Origin: Candidatus Bathyarchaeota archaeon
GTDB lineage: Archaea; Thermoproteota; Bathyarchaeia; RBG-16-48-13; GCA-020355125
Direction of reading: 5' to 3'
Length of the DNA: 11,002 bases
Assembly (NCBI GenBank): GCA_030607815.1
Contig: JAUWJG010000022.1
Location: forward strand, 1-11,002
Shown: positions 1 to 6,727 of the stretch, in pieces
How the letters are laid out: every line of letters begins with the position of its first letter
Position numbering within the stretch: the stretch's first letter is position 1
The notes under the pieces: model-generated
Told to the model about the DNA's origin: nothing
Databases searched by the model: none
What the model saw: only the letters and a program-made list of their open reading frames with translations
Program-made: the position numbers and the translations under genes

Positions 1-20
1 CTTTTTCTAAAAGGGTTGGA

Positions 21-94
21 TGGGCCGAGAGGGATTTGAACCCCCGATCTTCGCCACGTCAAGGCGACGTCCTAACCAACTAGACTATCGGCCC
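21..94 (-). tRNA. tRNA-Val, anticodon GAC
   Basis: The minus strand folds into a complete cloverleaf. The acceptor stem has seven pairs (GGGCCGA with TCGGCCC), the D stem is GTCT/GGAC, and the anticodon stem is TCGCC/GGCGA around the loop TTGACGT. The T arm has the loop GTTCAAATC inside a GGG/CCC stem. The anticodon GAC lies at 58-60 and reads valine GUC/GUU codons. The discriminator base is A (position 21), as expected for tRNA-Val. No intron is present and no CCA is encoded, so CCA must be added after 3' processing. Confidence 0.95.
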
Positions 95-120
95 ACTTTT
101 ATCTATTATTTAACAGACCA

Positions 121-128
121 CTAAATAA
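121..128 (-). promoter_or_regulatory. Candidate TATA box of the tRNA-Val gene
   Basis: The minus strand reads TTATTTAG about 27-34 bases upstream of the first tRNA base. That spacing would place transcription start within a few bases of the mature 5' end. The call rests on position and A/T content only. Confidence 0.4.
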
Positions 129-258
129 CCCTACCGATATCTATCTTTTATCCTTTAGAGAATCATTTATTTATTATATTTTCCCTTAAAACCTATGTCC
201 AAAACCATATAGACCCCAAAATTAGACTTTTAACACTTCATATGTAACCAATCCTTAA

Positions 259-281
259 ACAAGGTTCCACTTGTATTTTTT
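259..281 (+). terminator. Orphan terminator-like hairpin
   Basis: ACAAG (259-263) pairs with CTTGT (270-274) across a six-base loop and is followed by A and six T (276-281). A competing small hairpin, CCTT with AAGG (253-264), shares its bases. No plus-strand gene precedes it, so it is either fortuitous in A/T-rich DNA or ends a short unannotated transcript. Confidence 0.3.
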
Positions 282-403
282 CTTACTAAAAAAATAAACT
301 AATACCCGTCTCTTAGAAAGATGAATTTAAAATAAAGAAACTCTTTACATAAACAATTCTGAGAGATTAAACGAAAGATATTTAATTAATTTCTTTTCAA
401 AGT

Positions 404-1933
404 CTAAAACCGTCTTACAGTAATATGTGACATAGGGTCATCCATAACCTTGGGTATCCACTCAATAATATCTGTAGGAAGCATGTGATATCCCTTCTCT
501 TGAGCTACAAAGTCTCCTGCAGCACCATTTATAAATACGCCCGCGATTGTTGCTCTGAATGCATCAATCCCTTGAGAAAGGAGACCTCCAACTATTCCTG
601 AAAGAACATCCCCTGTTCCCCCCACGGTCATACCAGGATTGTGAATAATCTCATTCACTTTCACTCTTTTTCCATCTGTAATGATGTCAATTGGTCCCTT
701 AAGCAAAATTACACCATTAACATCCCTTGCAGCTCTACCGATAGCTTTCACCCTTTTTTTAAAATTCTTTGGAAGACTCTTTCCCATCAAAATCTTATAT
801 TCACCCGCGTGAGGTGTGAGTACAAGAGGTACATTAACCATATGTTTAATCTCTGAAAAAGCTTTAAGACCATCAGCATCTAAGAGAAGCGGAACTTTAA
901 ATATTTCAACTATTTCAACTAGCTTCTTTACAGCTTCAATAGTTTCCTCATGTAAACCAAGCCCAGGACCTAGAACTACAGCATCTACTTTTTTTATGAA
1001 TTGTTTTAAGGTTAGCATATTTGCAGACGATAAATGTTCACCATCAAGTTTTACAGTAATAAAATTTGGAGAAATAGAAGCTATATCATGTGCTGTTTTA
1101 TGTGGTGAAGCGATGTAAACAAGATCTACACCAACTTTTAAAGCAGCTAATGCAGAGAGTGTTGGAGCTCCAGAGTAAATTTCATTACCCCCAATAATAA
1201 GTAACCGACCATGATCACCCTTATGGCTTTCACGTAATCGGGGTTTATTAATGAAGAATACATCACCAGGTCCAACCCGTGTTTCTATTTCCTTTGGTAG
1301 ACCAATATCTGCAACTATTAGATCACCAACATATTTCTTTGCTTTCAGTAACCCTGGTTTTATTCTATGAAATGTAATAGTCAAATCTGCAGTTACACAT
1401 TCATTTACAACTTTTCCCGTATCAGAATGTAATCCAGAAGGAACATCTACTGATACCTTAAAACACTGAGCCTTATTAAAGGCTTGAACTGCTTGCAAAA
1501 TTGGAGGCTTAAGAGCCCCCTTCATTCCAGTGCCGAGAAGAGCATCTACTGCAATCTCACATTCAATCTTAGGTATTAACGTGGAATCATATACTTTCAC
1601 TATTTCAACAGATTCTACCATAAACTGAATAGCTTTCCAATTCTTCTTCACACTTTCCAATACAATATTGCTCTCTCTACCTACCAAAATAATCTTTACG
1701 ATATACCCTAAAGCCGAGAGGTGTCTAGCCGCAACTAAACCGTCCCCTCCATTTCCACCCGTCCCTACAAGTATTGTAACGTGAGTATTCTCTGAAGTGA
1801 ATCGCTTCACAATTTCTCTAGCAATAGCATTTCCCGCATTCTCCATCATTTGAATAGGTGAAATTCCAAAGTACTCTGCGTTCATTTCTAAAGCTTTCAT
1901 TTCATTACTAGAGATAGTATATGCAGAACTCAA
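404..1933 (-). CDS. nnr: Bifunctional NAD(P)H-hydrate epimerase / ADP-dependent NAD(P)HX dehydratase
   Basis: This cytosolic repair enzyme restores damaged nicotinamide cofactors. The N-terminal YjeF_N domain (about residues 1-220) epimerises R- and S-NAD(P)HX, and the C-terminal ribokinase-like domain (about 235-500) dehydrates S-NAD(P)HX using ADP. Visible epimerase motifs are MENAG (30-34), GTGGNGGDG (57-65), VDALLGTG (129-136) and the active-site segment SVDVPSGLHSD (161-171). Visible dehydratase motifs are KGDHGRLLIIGG (238-249), LGPGLG (321-326), LDADGLKAF (351-359), TPHAGE (373-378) and the nucleotide/anion loop GGTGDVLSG (438-446). At 509 residues it has the full length of the fused form. 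The start is TTG; a TAA lies upstream in frame, and the next in-frame ATG (residue 12) would cut into the usual N-terminal segment. It is divergent from the small RAM-domain gene. Family and domain order are certain; the start is probable. Confidence 0.95.
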   Translation of the reverse strand: MSSAYTISSNEMKALEMNAEYFGISPIQMMENAGNAIAREIVKRFTSENTHVTILVGTGGNGGDGLVAARHLSALGYIVKIILVGRESNIVLESVKKNWKAIQFMVESVEIVKVYDSTLIPKIECEIAVDALLGTGMKGALKPPILQAVQAFNKAQCFKVSVDVPSGLHSDTGKVVNECVTADLTITFHRIKPGLLKAKKYVGDLIVADIGLPKEIETRVGPGDVFFINKPRLRESHKGDHGRLLIIGGNEIYSGAPTLSALAALKVGVDLVYIASPHKTAHDIASISPNFITVKLDGEHLSSANMLTLKQFIKKVDAVVLGPGLGLHEETIEAVKKLVEIVEIFKVPLLLDADGLKAFSEIKHMVNVPLVLTPHAGEYKILMGKSLPKNFKKRVKAIGRAARDVNGVILLKGPIDIITDGKRVKVNEIIHNPGMTVGGTGDVLSGIVGGLLSQGIDAFRATIAGVFINGAAGDFVAQEKGYHMLPTDIIEWIPKVMDDPMSHITVRRF

Positions 1934-1968
1934 CGAAATCCCTTGATATCTGTTATGAGTTTAGAGAA

Positions 1969-1974
1969 TTTAAA
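1969..1974 (-). promoter_or_regulatory. Candidate TATA box of nnr
   Basis: A TTTAAA core sits about 36 bases upstream of the TTG start on the minus strand. With usual archaeal spacing, transcription would start near 1945 and leave a leader of about 12 bases, which fits the lack of a clear Shine-Dalgarno site. Confidence 0.4.
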
Positions 1975-1997
1975 TCTGCCCTCACAAAATATATTCC

Positions 1998-2007
1998 TTA
2001 TTTAATA
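1998..2007 (+). promoter_or_regulatory. Candidate TATA box of the RAM-domain gene
   Basis: TTATTTAATA on the plus strand predicts a transcription start near 2028. That lies downstream of the possible GTG start at 2015 and upstream of the AGGAG at 2042-2046, so it supports translation from 2057. Confidence 0.4.
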
Positions 2008-2041
2008 CATAAATGTGAGAATTAACTATAACACAATTCGT

Positions 2042-2046
2042 AGGAG
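2042..2046 (+). promoter_or_regulatory. Shine-Dalgarno site that decides the start at 2057
   Basis: AGGAG lies 10 bases before the ATG at 2057, close to normal spacing. The alternative GTG at 2015 has no comparable site. Confidence 0.65.
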
Positions 2047-2056
2047 AAATTTCCCT

Positions 2057-2290
2057 ATGATGGCTTATGTTTTAATCAATACGGAAATGGGATCTGAAAT
2101 CGAAGTCTTAGCTACAATAAAAAAGATTAAAAAGGTAATAGAAGCATATGCCGTCTATGCCGTCTATGATCTCATAATAAAAATTGAAGCAGAAACTATG
2201 GATAAATTAAAGGAAACCATGACTTTGAACATAAGACGGCTGAATAAAGTTAGATCCGCCCTCACAATGATTACCATAGAACAATTCTAA
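2057..2290 (+). CDS. Small stand-alone RAM-domain protein (Lrp/AsnC ligand-binding type)
   Basis: The protein is about 77 residues and consists of one RAM (Lrp/AsnC effector-binding) domain with no DNA-binding helix-turn-helix. Recognisable parts are the first strand AYVLINTEMGSE, the helix with VLATIKKIKKVIEAYAV, the strand YAVYDLIIKIEAE, and the end RRLNKVRSALTMITIEQF. Such single-domain proteins are common in archaea and oligomerise like the Lrp effector domain. They may bind amino acids or modulate full-length Lrp proteins, but the role of this one is unknown. The frame stays open to a GTG at 2015, which would add 14 mostly basic residues unlike the family. The SD site at 2042-2046 and the predicted transcription start favour 2057, or the adjacent ATG at 2060. 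It diverges from nnr. Confidence 0.85.
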   Translation: MMAYVLINTEMGSEIEVLATIKKIKKVIEAYAVYAVYDLIIKIEAETMDKLKETMTLNIRRLNKVRSALTMITIEQF

Positions 2291-2333
2291 TTCATGTAAA
2301 CCAAACTAAAAAAGAATTCGATACTTCAAACTA

Positions 2334-2340
2334 TTAAATA
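2334..2340 (+). promoter_or_regulatory. Candidate TATA box of tiaS
   Basis: TTAAATA lies about 31-37 bases upstream of the ATG. It predicts a transcription start near 2363, hence a very short leader, and no clear SD site precedes the ATG. Confidence 0.4.
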
Positions 2341-2370
2341 TTGTTTATACCTGGTAAGTGAATAAAATAA

Positions 2371-3729
2371 ATGTGGTTACCACTTCATATTGGGATCGAT
2401 GATACAGATTCAACACGAATGGGATGTACAACATACATCGCTTCTCTTTTAATTGAAAAAATCACGAAAAGAGACGGAGTTTTTCTAGATTATCCAACTT
2501 TAATCAGATTAAATCCTAACGTGCCTTGGAAGACACGTGGCAATGGTGCCATATGTTTACGTATCCGTATACATGCTGATAGAATCGATCATGTAATTGA
2601 AGATACTATTGAAATCGTTAAAGTTAACTCTGATCTAGATAATAAAAAAACTGATCCAGGCATTGTATTTTTTTGGGGTGAAAGAATTCCAAGAGAGTTT
2701 TCCTACTTCTCTCTAAAGACAAAGCAAGATATTGTTAAGAAAGATGAGGCATTAAAATTAGTAAAAAAATACAAAGCTAAAGCGTTTTCTTTTAAATATG
2801 GACGAGGAATAATCGGTGCTTTAGCTGCTGTTGGAGAAACCTTGACCGCTGATCACACATATGAGTTAATATCATATAGGATTAAACGAAATAGGGGAAC
2901 ACCCAGAAAATTGGATGATGCCTCTGTCTTTAGAATGGATAAGGAAATGAAAGGGTTAACCTTTAATAATGTTGATTATGAGAAAAGAGGAATATTAATT
3001 ACTCCTAGAGGACCAGACCCTATATTTTTAGGAATAAGAGGTGAAAGTGCAGACGCTGTTAAAAGAGCATTTCGCTTACTCAAAATTCAAGAAGAAATAG
3101 AGCGATGGGTTATTTTTCGGACAAATCAAGGAACAGATGCTCATTTAAGGACTATAAAAAATATTAATCTTGTTCAATCCTACCATTCAGTTATTGTAAA
3201 CGGTACTCTTACGAGAAATCCAATATCGATTCCTGGAAGACATGTGATTTTCACTATTGCTGATGAAAATAAATCGATAGATTGTGCAGCTTATGAACCC
3301 ACTGGAAAATTTCGAAATATTATACGCGCTTTAATAATAGGGGATATTGTGCAAGTGTATGGCGGCGTTCGACCACGATCAGAGAAGATTCCCATGACAA
3401 TTAATCTTGAAAAAATCAAGATTATCCGTCTAATCCCAAAAATTTTAATGCGAAATCCTATCTGTAAATTCTGCAAAAAACATATGGGATCAATGGGTAA
3501 AGAAAAAGGATTCAGATGTAAAAAATGTGGTGCAAGAGAGCGTAAAGCCAAGAAGATTCAAGTTCAAATTAAACGGAACATTTCTACAGGATTATACATC
3601 CCTCCTCCTAGAGCAAATAGACACCTTACGAAGCCCCTTTCAAGATATGGCCTAGAAAAAACATTTTATAACAATTCTCCTTCCGATTTTTGGGGAAAGG
3701 AATCTATCCATCTTTCATTTCTGTCTTAA
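2371..3729 (+). CDS. tiaS: tRNA(Ile2) 2-agmatinylcytidine synthetase TiaS
   Basis: TiaS attaches agmatine to C34 of the CAU-anticodon isoleucine tRNA, using ATP, so that it reads AUA instead of AUG. The N-terminus carries the hallmark GIDDTDS (8-14) and GCTTY (18-22) of the kinase-like domain that activates the cytidine, followed by RLNPNVPWKTRGNGA (46-60). The middle region (GYGRGIIGALAAVG-type segment, then a region ending GIRGES) fits the central DUF1743-like part. About residues 273-337 look like an OB fold. A zinc ribbon follows with C365, C368, C383 and C386, and the C-terminal tail contains PPPRANRHLTKPLSRYG, typical of the family. At 452 residues it is slightly long for the family because of an unconserved tail after the RHLTKPLSRYG segment. 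The tRNA-Ile2 substrate is not encoded here. It stands as a single transcription unit ended by hairpins at 3752-3836. Confidence 0.95.
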   Translation: MWLPLHIGIDDTDSTRMGCTTYIASLLIEKITKRDGVFLDYPTLIRLNPNVPWKTRGNGAICLRIRIHADRIDHVIEDTIEIVKVNSDLDNKKTDPGIVFFWGERIPREFSYFSLKTKQDIVKKDEALKLVKKYKAKAFSFKYGRGIIGALAAVGETLTADHTYELISYRIKRNRGTPRKLDDASVFRMDKEMKGLTFNNVDYEKRGILITPRGPDPIFLGIRGESADAVKRAFRLLKIQEEIERWVIFRTNQGTDAHLRTIKNINLVQSYHSVIVNGTLTRNPISIPGRHVIFTIADENKSIDCAAYEPTGKFRNIIRALIIGDIVQVYGGVRPRSEKIPMTINLEKIKIIRLIPKILMRNPICKFCKKHMGSMGKEKGFRCKKCGARERKAKKIQVQIKRNISTGLYIPPPRANRHLTKPLSRYGLEKTFYNNSPSDFWGKESIHLSFLS

Positions 3730-3751
3730 ACCATATCTACACTAAAAAATA

Positions 3752-3773
3752 AAAAGGAATTGTTCCATTTTTT
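3752..3773 (+). terminator. Terminator after tiaS
   Basis: AAAAGGAA and TTCC followed by ATTTTTT form a short A/T-rich hairpin around TTG, ending in six T (3768-3773), about 25-45 bases after the tiaS stop. Confidence 0.5.
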
Positions 3774-3817
3774 ATCAATCAAAGAAAAAGGAAGCATTAT
3801 TCCGTCTAAACATAGTT

Positions 3818-3836
3818 AAGGGAATACTCCTTTTTT
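3818..3836 (+). terminator. Second terminator-like element before the TFE-beta gene
   Basis: AAGG (3818-3821) can pair with CCTT (3829-3832) and runs into six T (3831-3836). It may be a backup terminator for tiaS. The stem is weak, so the T run is the main evidence. Confidence 0.35.
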
Positions 3837-3846
3837 CCGAATAGTC

Positions 3847-3855
3847 TTTATTAAA
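3847..3855 (+). promoter_or_regulatory. Candidate TATA box of the TFE-beta gene
   Basis: TTTATTAAA predicts a transcription start near 3876. A GAGGT Shine-Dalgarno site (3883-3887) then lies 9 bases before the ATG at 3897. Confidence 0.4.
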
Positions 3856-3896
3856 GAATGATCTATGTACTTTTATCAAATTGAGGTTATATAGGT

Positions 3897-4298
3897 ATGT
3901 CGAAACGTGACCTGTTAGAACGACGAGCACTTCAAATAATAATGAGTAAAGGAGAAGATGGGATTCTTCAGAGTGATCTATGGAAGGAATTAGAAGCCAG
4001 TAGTAGAGTGGGTTCGAGAATATCTCTAAATCTTGGTAAAAAAAATCTAATAACTCGACAACGAGAACTTTCTGACGGTCGATGGACATATCGAGTCTTT
4101 GTAAACATCCGATCCTTAGATATTGACTCATTCTCTGATATTCCATGCGTTTCATGTGATGAGATTCTTAAATGTGAAAAAGGAGGAGAATTTTCACCAA
4201 ATACTTGTAAAATAATGACAAAATGGCTTCATACATTTACCCATTCAGAACTGGATGAAGAAAATATCTCAGAAATATCGAAAAATGATGATTCTTAA
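3897..4298 (+). CDS. Archaeal transcription factor E beta subunit (TFE-beta, RPC34/hRPC39-like)
   Basis: This 133-residue protein looks like TFE-beta, the partner of TFE-alpha that helps TBP/TFB-loaded RNA polymerase open promoter DNA. Residues about 5-70 form one winged helix: ALQIIMSKGEDGILQSDLWK, then a recognition helix around SSRVGSRISLNLGKK and a wing around RWTYRVFV. A four-cysteine site follows, C84-x2-C87-x5-C93-x10-C104, within PCVSCDEILKCEKGGEFSP and ending TCKIMTKWL. The GGE.SP..C..MT.WL context and cysteine spacing match the [4Fe-4S] site of eukaryotic RNA polymerase III subunit RPC39/RPC34, which crenarchaeal TFE-beta shares. The acidic C-terminal tail (118-132) is unremarkable. 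The start is supported by GAGGT at 3883-3887. Identification rests on motif recognition. A plain winged-helix regulator is the alternative, but it would not explain the cysteine motif. Confidence 0.88.
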   Translation: MSKRDLLERRALQIIMSKGEDGILQSDLWKELEASSRVGSRISLNLGKKNLITRQRELSDGRWTYRVFVNIRSLDIDSFSDIPCVSCDEILKCEKGGEFSPNTCKIMTKWLHTFTHSELDEENISEISKNDDS

Positions 4299-4332
4299 TC
4301 GATATGGGTAATTCTTATTTTAACAATTCAAA

Positions 4333-4338
4333 TTTTTT
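4333..4338 (+). terminator. Poly-T terminator after the TFE-beta gene
   Basis: A run of six T lies about 35 bases after the stop codon. Archaeal RNA polymerase terminates at T-rich tracts; no stable stem precedes it. Confidence 0.4.
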
Positions 4339-4352
4339 AAACATCAAAGTAA

Positions 4353-4367
4353 ATATCAAATTGATAT
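4353..4367. repeat. 15-base perfect inverted repeat upstream of trmG10
   Basis: ATATCAA and TTGATAT flank a single A, giving a 15-base dyad. It lies between the TFE-beta terminator and the predicted trmG10 promoter, about 100 bases upstream of that TATA box. It could be an operator for a dimeric regulator. It is A/T-rich, so chance is possible. Confidence 0.4.
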
Positions 4368-4467
4368 GTGTTGTAAGTATTCATCATTTTTTACTTAATT
4401 CTAGAGAATGAGTTTTATGGAGCGTATTGAAGATCTTGGAAACATATTCCATACAACCCCCTGTGAA

Positions 4468-4475
4468 TTTTATAT
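4468..4475 (+). promoter_or_regulatory. Candidate TATA box of the trmG10-rnz operon
   Basis: TTTTATAT lies 35-42 bases upstream of the trmG10 ATG and predicts a start of transcription at about 4498-4502, giving a leader of about ten bases. A 5-bp dyad (ACTCC-TTTA-GGAGT, 4481-4494) falls between the box and the predicted start. Confidence 0.5.
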
Positions 4476-4509
4476 CTATCACTCCTTTAGGAGTTGAGTT
4501 TCAAGAGAG

Positions 4510-5553
4510 ATGTTACCCCATGTAACTCATCTATTTTTTTATATATCTGGTGAGCATAATACTTTGACATACGCTGAAGTCAAAGCTATTCTTCAATCTG
4601 AAGGATTCAACTATAAAAATGTGGAGGTTTTCCCTCAACTTTTATGTTTAGAGGCAAATACTAACTGTTTACCTTCAGTTATTCGTAGGAGTAGTTTCAC
4701 TAAGATATGCGGAGTTGAACTGTTTAGATGTCAAGCAGATCTTGAAGACATACTTCAACATTCTAAAGATTTATTTTATGGTAAATATATCAAAGCACAG
4801 GAGAGTTTCTCTGTCAGAATTAAGAAAATAGATAAGACGTCCAAGATTAAGACAATTGAGCTTGAAAAGATTATTGGAAATATTATTTTAGAAAAAAATG
4901 ACGCTTTAACAGTAAATTTATCCTATCCAGATGTCTCTTTTTGTGGTATTATAAGTGAAAATCACTTTATCTTCGGTCGAACGGAAAATATCCTACCTAA
5001 AGGTTTTACCTTAAGGAAGCCCAGTAGACGCCCCTTCTTCCATCCCTCTGCATTATTACCTAAATTAGCTCGATGCATGATTAATCTGGCTAGGGCAAAA
5101 CCTGGAGTTACACTTTTAGATCCATTTTGTGGAACGGGATCTATACTAATAGAAGCTGGATTGATTGGATGTAGAGTACTGGGTTCTGATGTTAAACAAA
5201 AGATGGTGAGGGGGAGCCTTCGGAATTTAGAATATTTTCACATTCAAAAAACTAACCTCTTTATTGCCGATGCACGAAAGTTACCTCTTTCAAATATTTC
5301 TTGTGTATCCACTGATCCACCTTATAGTCGATCTTCCTCAACCTTCGGACTTAAAGTAGAAGATTTGGTATCATCATTCCTTTCAAATATCATCGATCTT
5401 CTTCCTAAAGGTGGTCACGTTTCAATTTCACTTCCTAATGACTTGAATATAGTAAAGATTGGTGAAAGCGTAGGGTATATGTGTATCGAGGTTCATCTTG
5501 TACGGGAACATAAAAGTCTTACACGGGAAATAGCTGTCTTTAAAAAACCATAG
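4510..5553 (+). CDS. trmG10: tRNA (guanine(10)-N2)-dimethyltransferase TrmG10 (archaeal Trm11 family)
   Basis: The enzyme transfers methyl groups from S-adenosylmethionine to N2 of G10 in tRNA, giving m2G/m2,2G. The N-terminal part (about 1-160) fits the ferredoxin-like plus THUMP module that grips the tRNA acceptor/3' end. The catalytic Rossmann domain follows, with the SAM-binding motif LLDPFCGTGSILIEAG (D204, G208, G210) and the catalytic DPPYSRSS (D269-P270-P271-Y272). This D/N-PP-Y motif is typical of exocyclic-amine methylases. The PSRRPFFHPSALLPKLAR segment just before motif I is also characteristic. The 347-residue length is normal. The ATG at 4510 fits the family N-terminus (HLFFYISGEHNTLTYAEVKAIL), and a TGA at 4495 closes the frame upstream. 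RNase Z begins 12 bases after its stop, so the two are almost certainly co-transcribed. Confidence 0.93.
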   Translation: MLPHVTHLFFYISGEHNTLTYAEVKAILQSEGFNYKNVEVFPQLLCLEANTNCLPSVIRRSSFTKICGVELFRCQADLEDILQHSKDLFYGKYIKAQESFSVRIKKIDKTSKIKTIELEKIIGNIILEKNDALTVNLSYPDVSFCGIISENHFIFGRTENILPKGFTLRKPSRRPFFHPSALLPKLARCMINLARAKPGVTLLDPFCGTGSILIEAGLIGCRVLGSDVKQKMVRGSLRNLEYFHIQKTNLFIADARKLPLSNISCVSTDPPYSRSSSTFGLKVEDLVSSFLSNIIDLLPKGGHVSISLPNDLNIVKIGESVGYMCIEVHLVREHKSLTREIAVFKKP

Positions 5554-5565
5554 GATGAAATCTAT

Positions 5566-6477
5566 ATGCGTGTTATTTTCCTTGGGACATCGGGAAGTAC
5601 TCCAACAGCCACTCGAAATTTATCAGCTATTGTAATAAAACGAAAAGGTGAACTTATTCTTCTAGATTGTGGAGAAGGTACTCAACAAAGAATGATTCAA
5701 GCTAAAGTTGGTTTTGGCCGTAATTTCAAGATATTTATTACACATATGCATGGTGATCACGTTTTAGGTCTTCCTGGAATTCTTCAAACCCTGTCGCTCT
5801 TCGATTTTAAATCTCCTCTACAAATATTTGGTCCATCTGGATTAAAACGGTTTATTGACGCTATCATAGAGACGTTGAAATTTAAATTGACTTTTCCTCT
5901 CTTAATAAGAGAGATTGATGAAGGAATTATCTACAAACAAAAGGAGTATCACATTCAAGCAGTTTACGTTGAACATTCGATTCCAACTTTAGCTTACGCT
6001 TTAATAGAGCAAGATCGACCTGGAAAATTCTCCCCTGAGAAAGCAAAGTTCTTGAAGATTCCAAAAGGACCTTTATGGTCTAAACTTCAACACGGTGAAA
6101 TCATCATGGTTGGTAATGGTAAAGTAGTAACTCCAAATCATATTTTAGGACCTTCAAGACGTGGAAGAAAAATAGTATATTCTGGAGATACAAGACCATG
6201 CAAAAATATCTTGAATTTAGCAAAGGATGCAAACCTTTTGATTTATGAAGCAACATTTAGTGATGAGTACAAAGAGACAGCCAATGAAAACATGCATTCA
6301 ACTCCAAGTCAAGGAGCTAAAATCGCCAAAGAAGCTAATGTAAAAAAATTAATCCTTACACATATAAGCCCTAGATTTGATAATATGGACGTCTTTCTTA
6401 AAGAAGCTAAGAAAATTTTCCTTGCAACAGAAGTAGCTACAGATTTATTAGAATTCGAAATCCGTTATCCACAATAG
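5566..6477 (+). CDS. rnz: Ribonuclease Z (tRNA 3' endonuclease)
   Basis: RNase Z is a zinc metallo-beta-lactamase that removes the 3' trailer of precursor tRNA, leaving an end for CCA addition. That suits this genome, since the tRNA-Val here lacks an encoded CCA. The N-terminus FLGTSGSTPTATRN (5-18) is typical. The metal site is THMHGDH (H60, H62, D64, H65), H137 in EHSIPT, D208 in SGDTRP, and H266 in LTHISPR. The MHSTPSQGA segment (243-251) carries the conserved HST motif. The region about 150-200 corresponds to the usual insertion involved in tRNA binding. At 303 residues it is the homodimeric short form. The ATG follows the trmG10 stop by 12 bases with GGATGA (5553-5558) just upstream as a weak SD site. 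Transcription probably ends at the hairpin at 6493-6520. Confidence 0.96.
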   Translation: MRVIFLGTSGSTPTATRNLSAIVIKRKGELILLDCGEGTQQRMIQAKVGFGRNFKIFITHMHGDHVLGLPGILQTLSLFDFKSPLQIFGPSGLKRFIDAIIETLKFKLTFPLLIREIDEGIIYKQKEYHIQAVYVEHSIPTLAYALIEQDRPGKFSPEKAKFLKIPKGPLWSKLQHGEIIMVGNGKVVTPNHILGPSRRGRKIVYSGDTRPCKNILNLAKDANLLIYEATFSDEYKETANENMHSTPSQGAKIAKEANVKKLILTHISPRFDNMDVFLKEAKKIFLATEVATDLLEFEIRYPQ

Positions 6478-6492
6478 CATTCAATTGGATAT

Positions 6493-6520
6493 GACCGGTA
6501 ATATACAATGCGGTCTTTTT
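6493..6520 (+). terminator. Terminator of the trmG10-rnz operon
   Basis: GACCG (6493-6497) pairs perfectly with CGGTC (6511-6515) over a 13-base loop and is followed by TTTTT (6516-6520), 16 bases after the rnz stop. It is the best-formed hairpin terminator in the window. Confidence 0.65.
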
Positions 6521-6717
6521 AAGCAGTGACTAAAACTTTATAGATATACTTATCATCTTAAAATTAAGGTACAATTACTCCAATCAAACGAGTGTAAAAG
6601 AACTAACTATACTTTATCTAATTTGTTCAGAAATTCATGATTAGAACTTGAATATACTATGTAAGGCATTGAAAACTAATATAACAGAAAACACTAACGC
6701 AATTTCAATACTACTTT

Positions 6718-6724
6718 AAAAAAA
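6718..6724 (-). terminator. Poly-T terminator after purP
   Basis: On the minus strand seven T follow the purP stop codon by three bases, enough for archaeal termination without a hairpin. The 250-base convergent gap with rnz contains nothing else recognisable. Confidence 0.5.
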
Positions 6725-6727
6725 GGT

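Larger units (their letters stand above)
95..403. other. Non-coding gap between tRNA-Val and nnr
   Basis: These 309 bases hold no convincing gene on either strand. They contain the tRNA promoter, an A/T-rich TATA-like stretch at about 166-180, an orphan plus-strand terminator-like hairpin at 259-281, and a run of seven T on the minus strand (288-294) that may end nnr transcription. No transposon ends or long repeats were seen. Confidence 0.6.

Noticed and set aside
313..363. Possible C/D box sRNA (AAGATGA ... CTGA) on the plus strand
   Set aside because: The C box has a mismatch, there is no convincing D'/C' pair or terminal stem, and such short motifs arise easily by chance.
2147..2167. 9-base tandem repeat (TATGCCGTC twice) inside the RAM-domain gene
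   Set aside because: It encodes AVYAVYD, which fits the normal conserved AVYGVYD-type segment of the family, so it is better explained by protein conservation than by a repeat element.
3775..4155. 126-residue minus-strand reading frame overlapping the TFE-beta gene
   Set aside because: It is antisense to a recognisable gene with an SD site, and its translation shows no family signal.
4335..4390. Perfect C box (ATGATGA) on the minus strand upstream of trmG10
   Set aside because: No D box CTGA follows within a usable distance, so a C/D box RNA is not supported.
4495..4497. TGA before trmG10 as a selenocysteine or readthrough codon
   Set aside because: The family N-terminus fits the ATG at 4510, the promoter candidate lies downstream of the upstream frame's start, and no SECIS-like element was seen.
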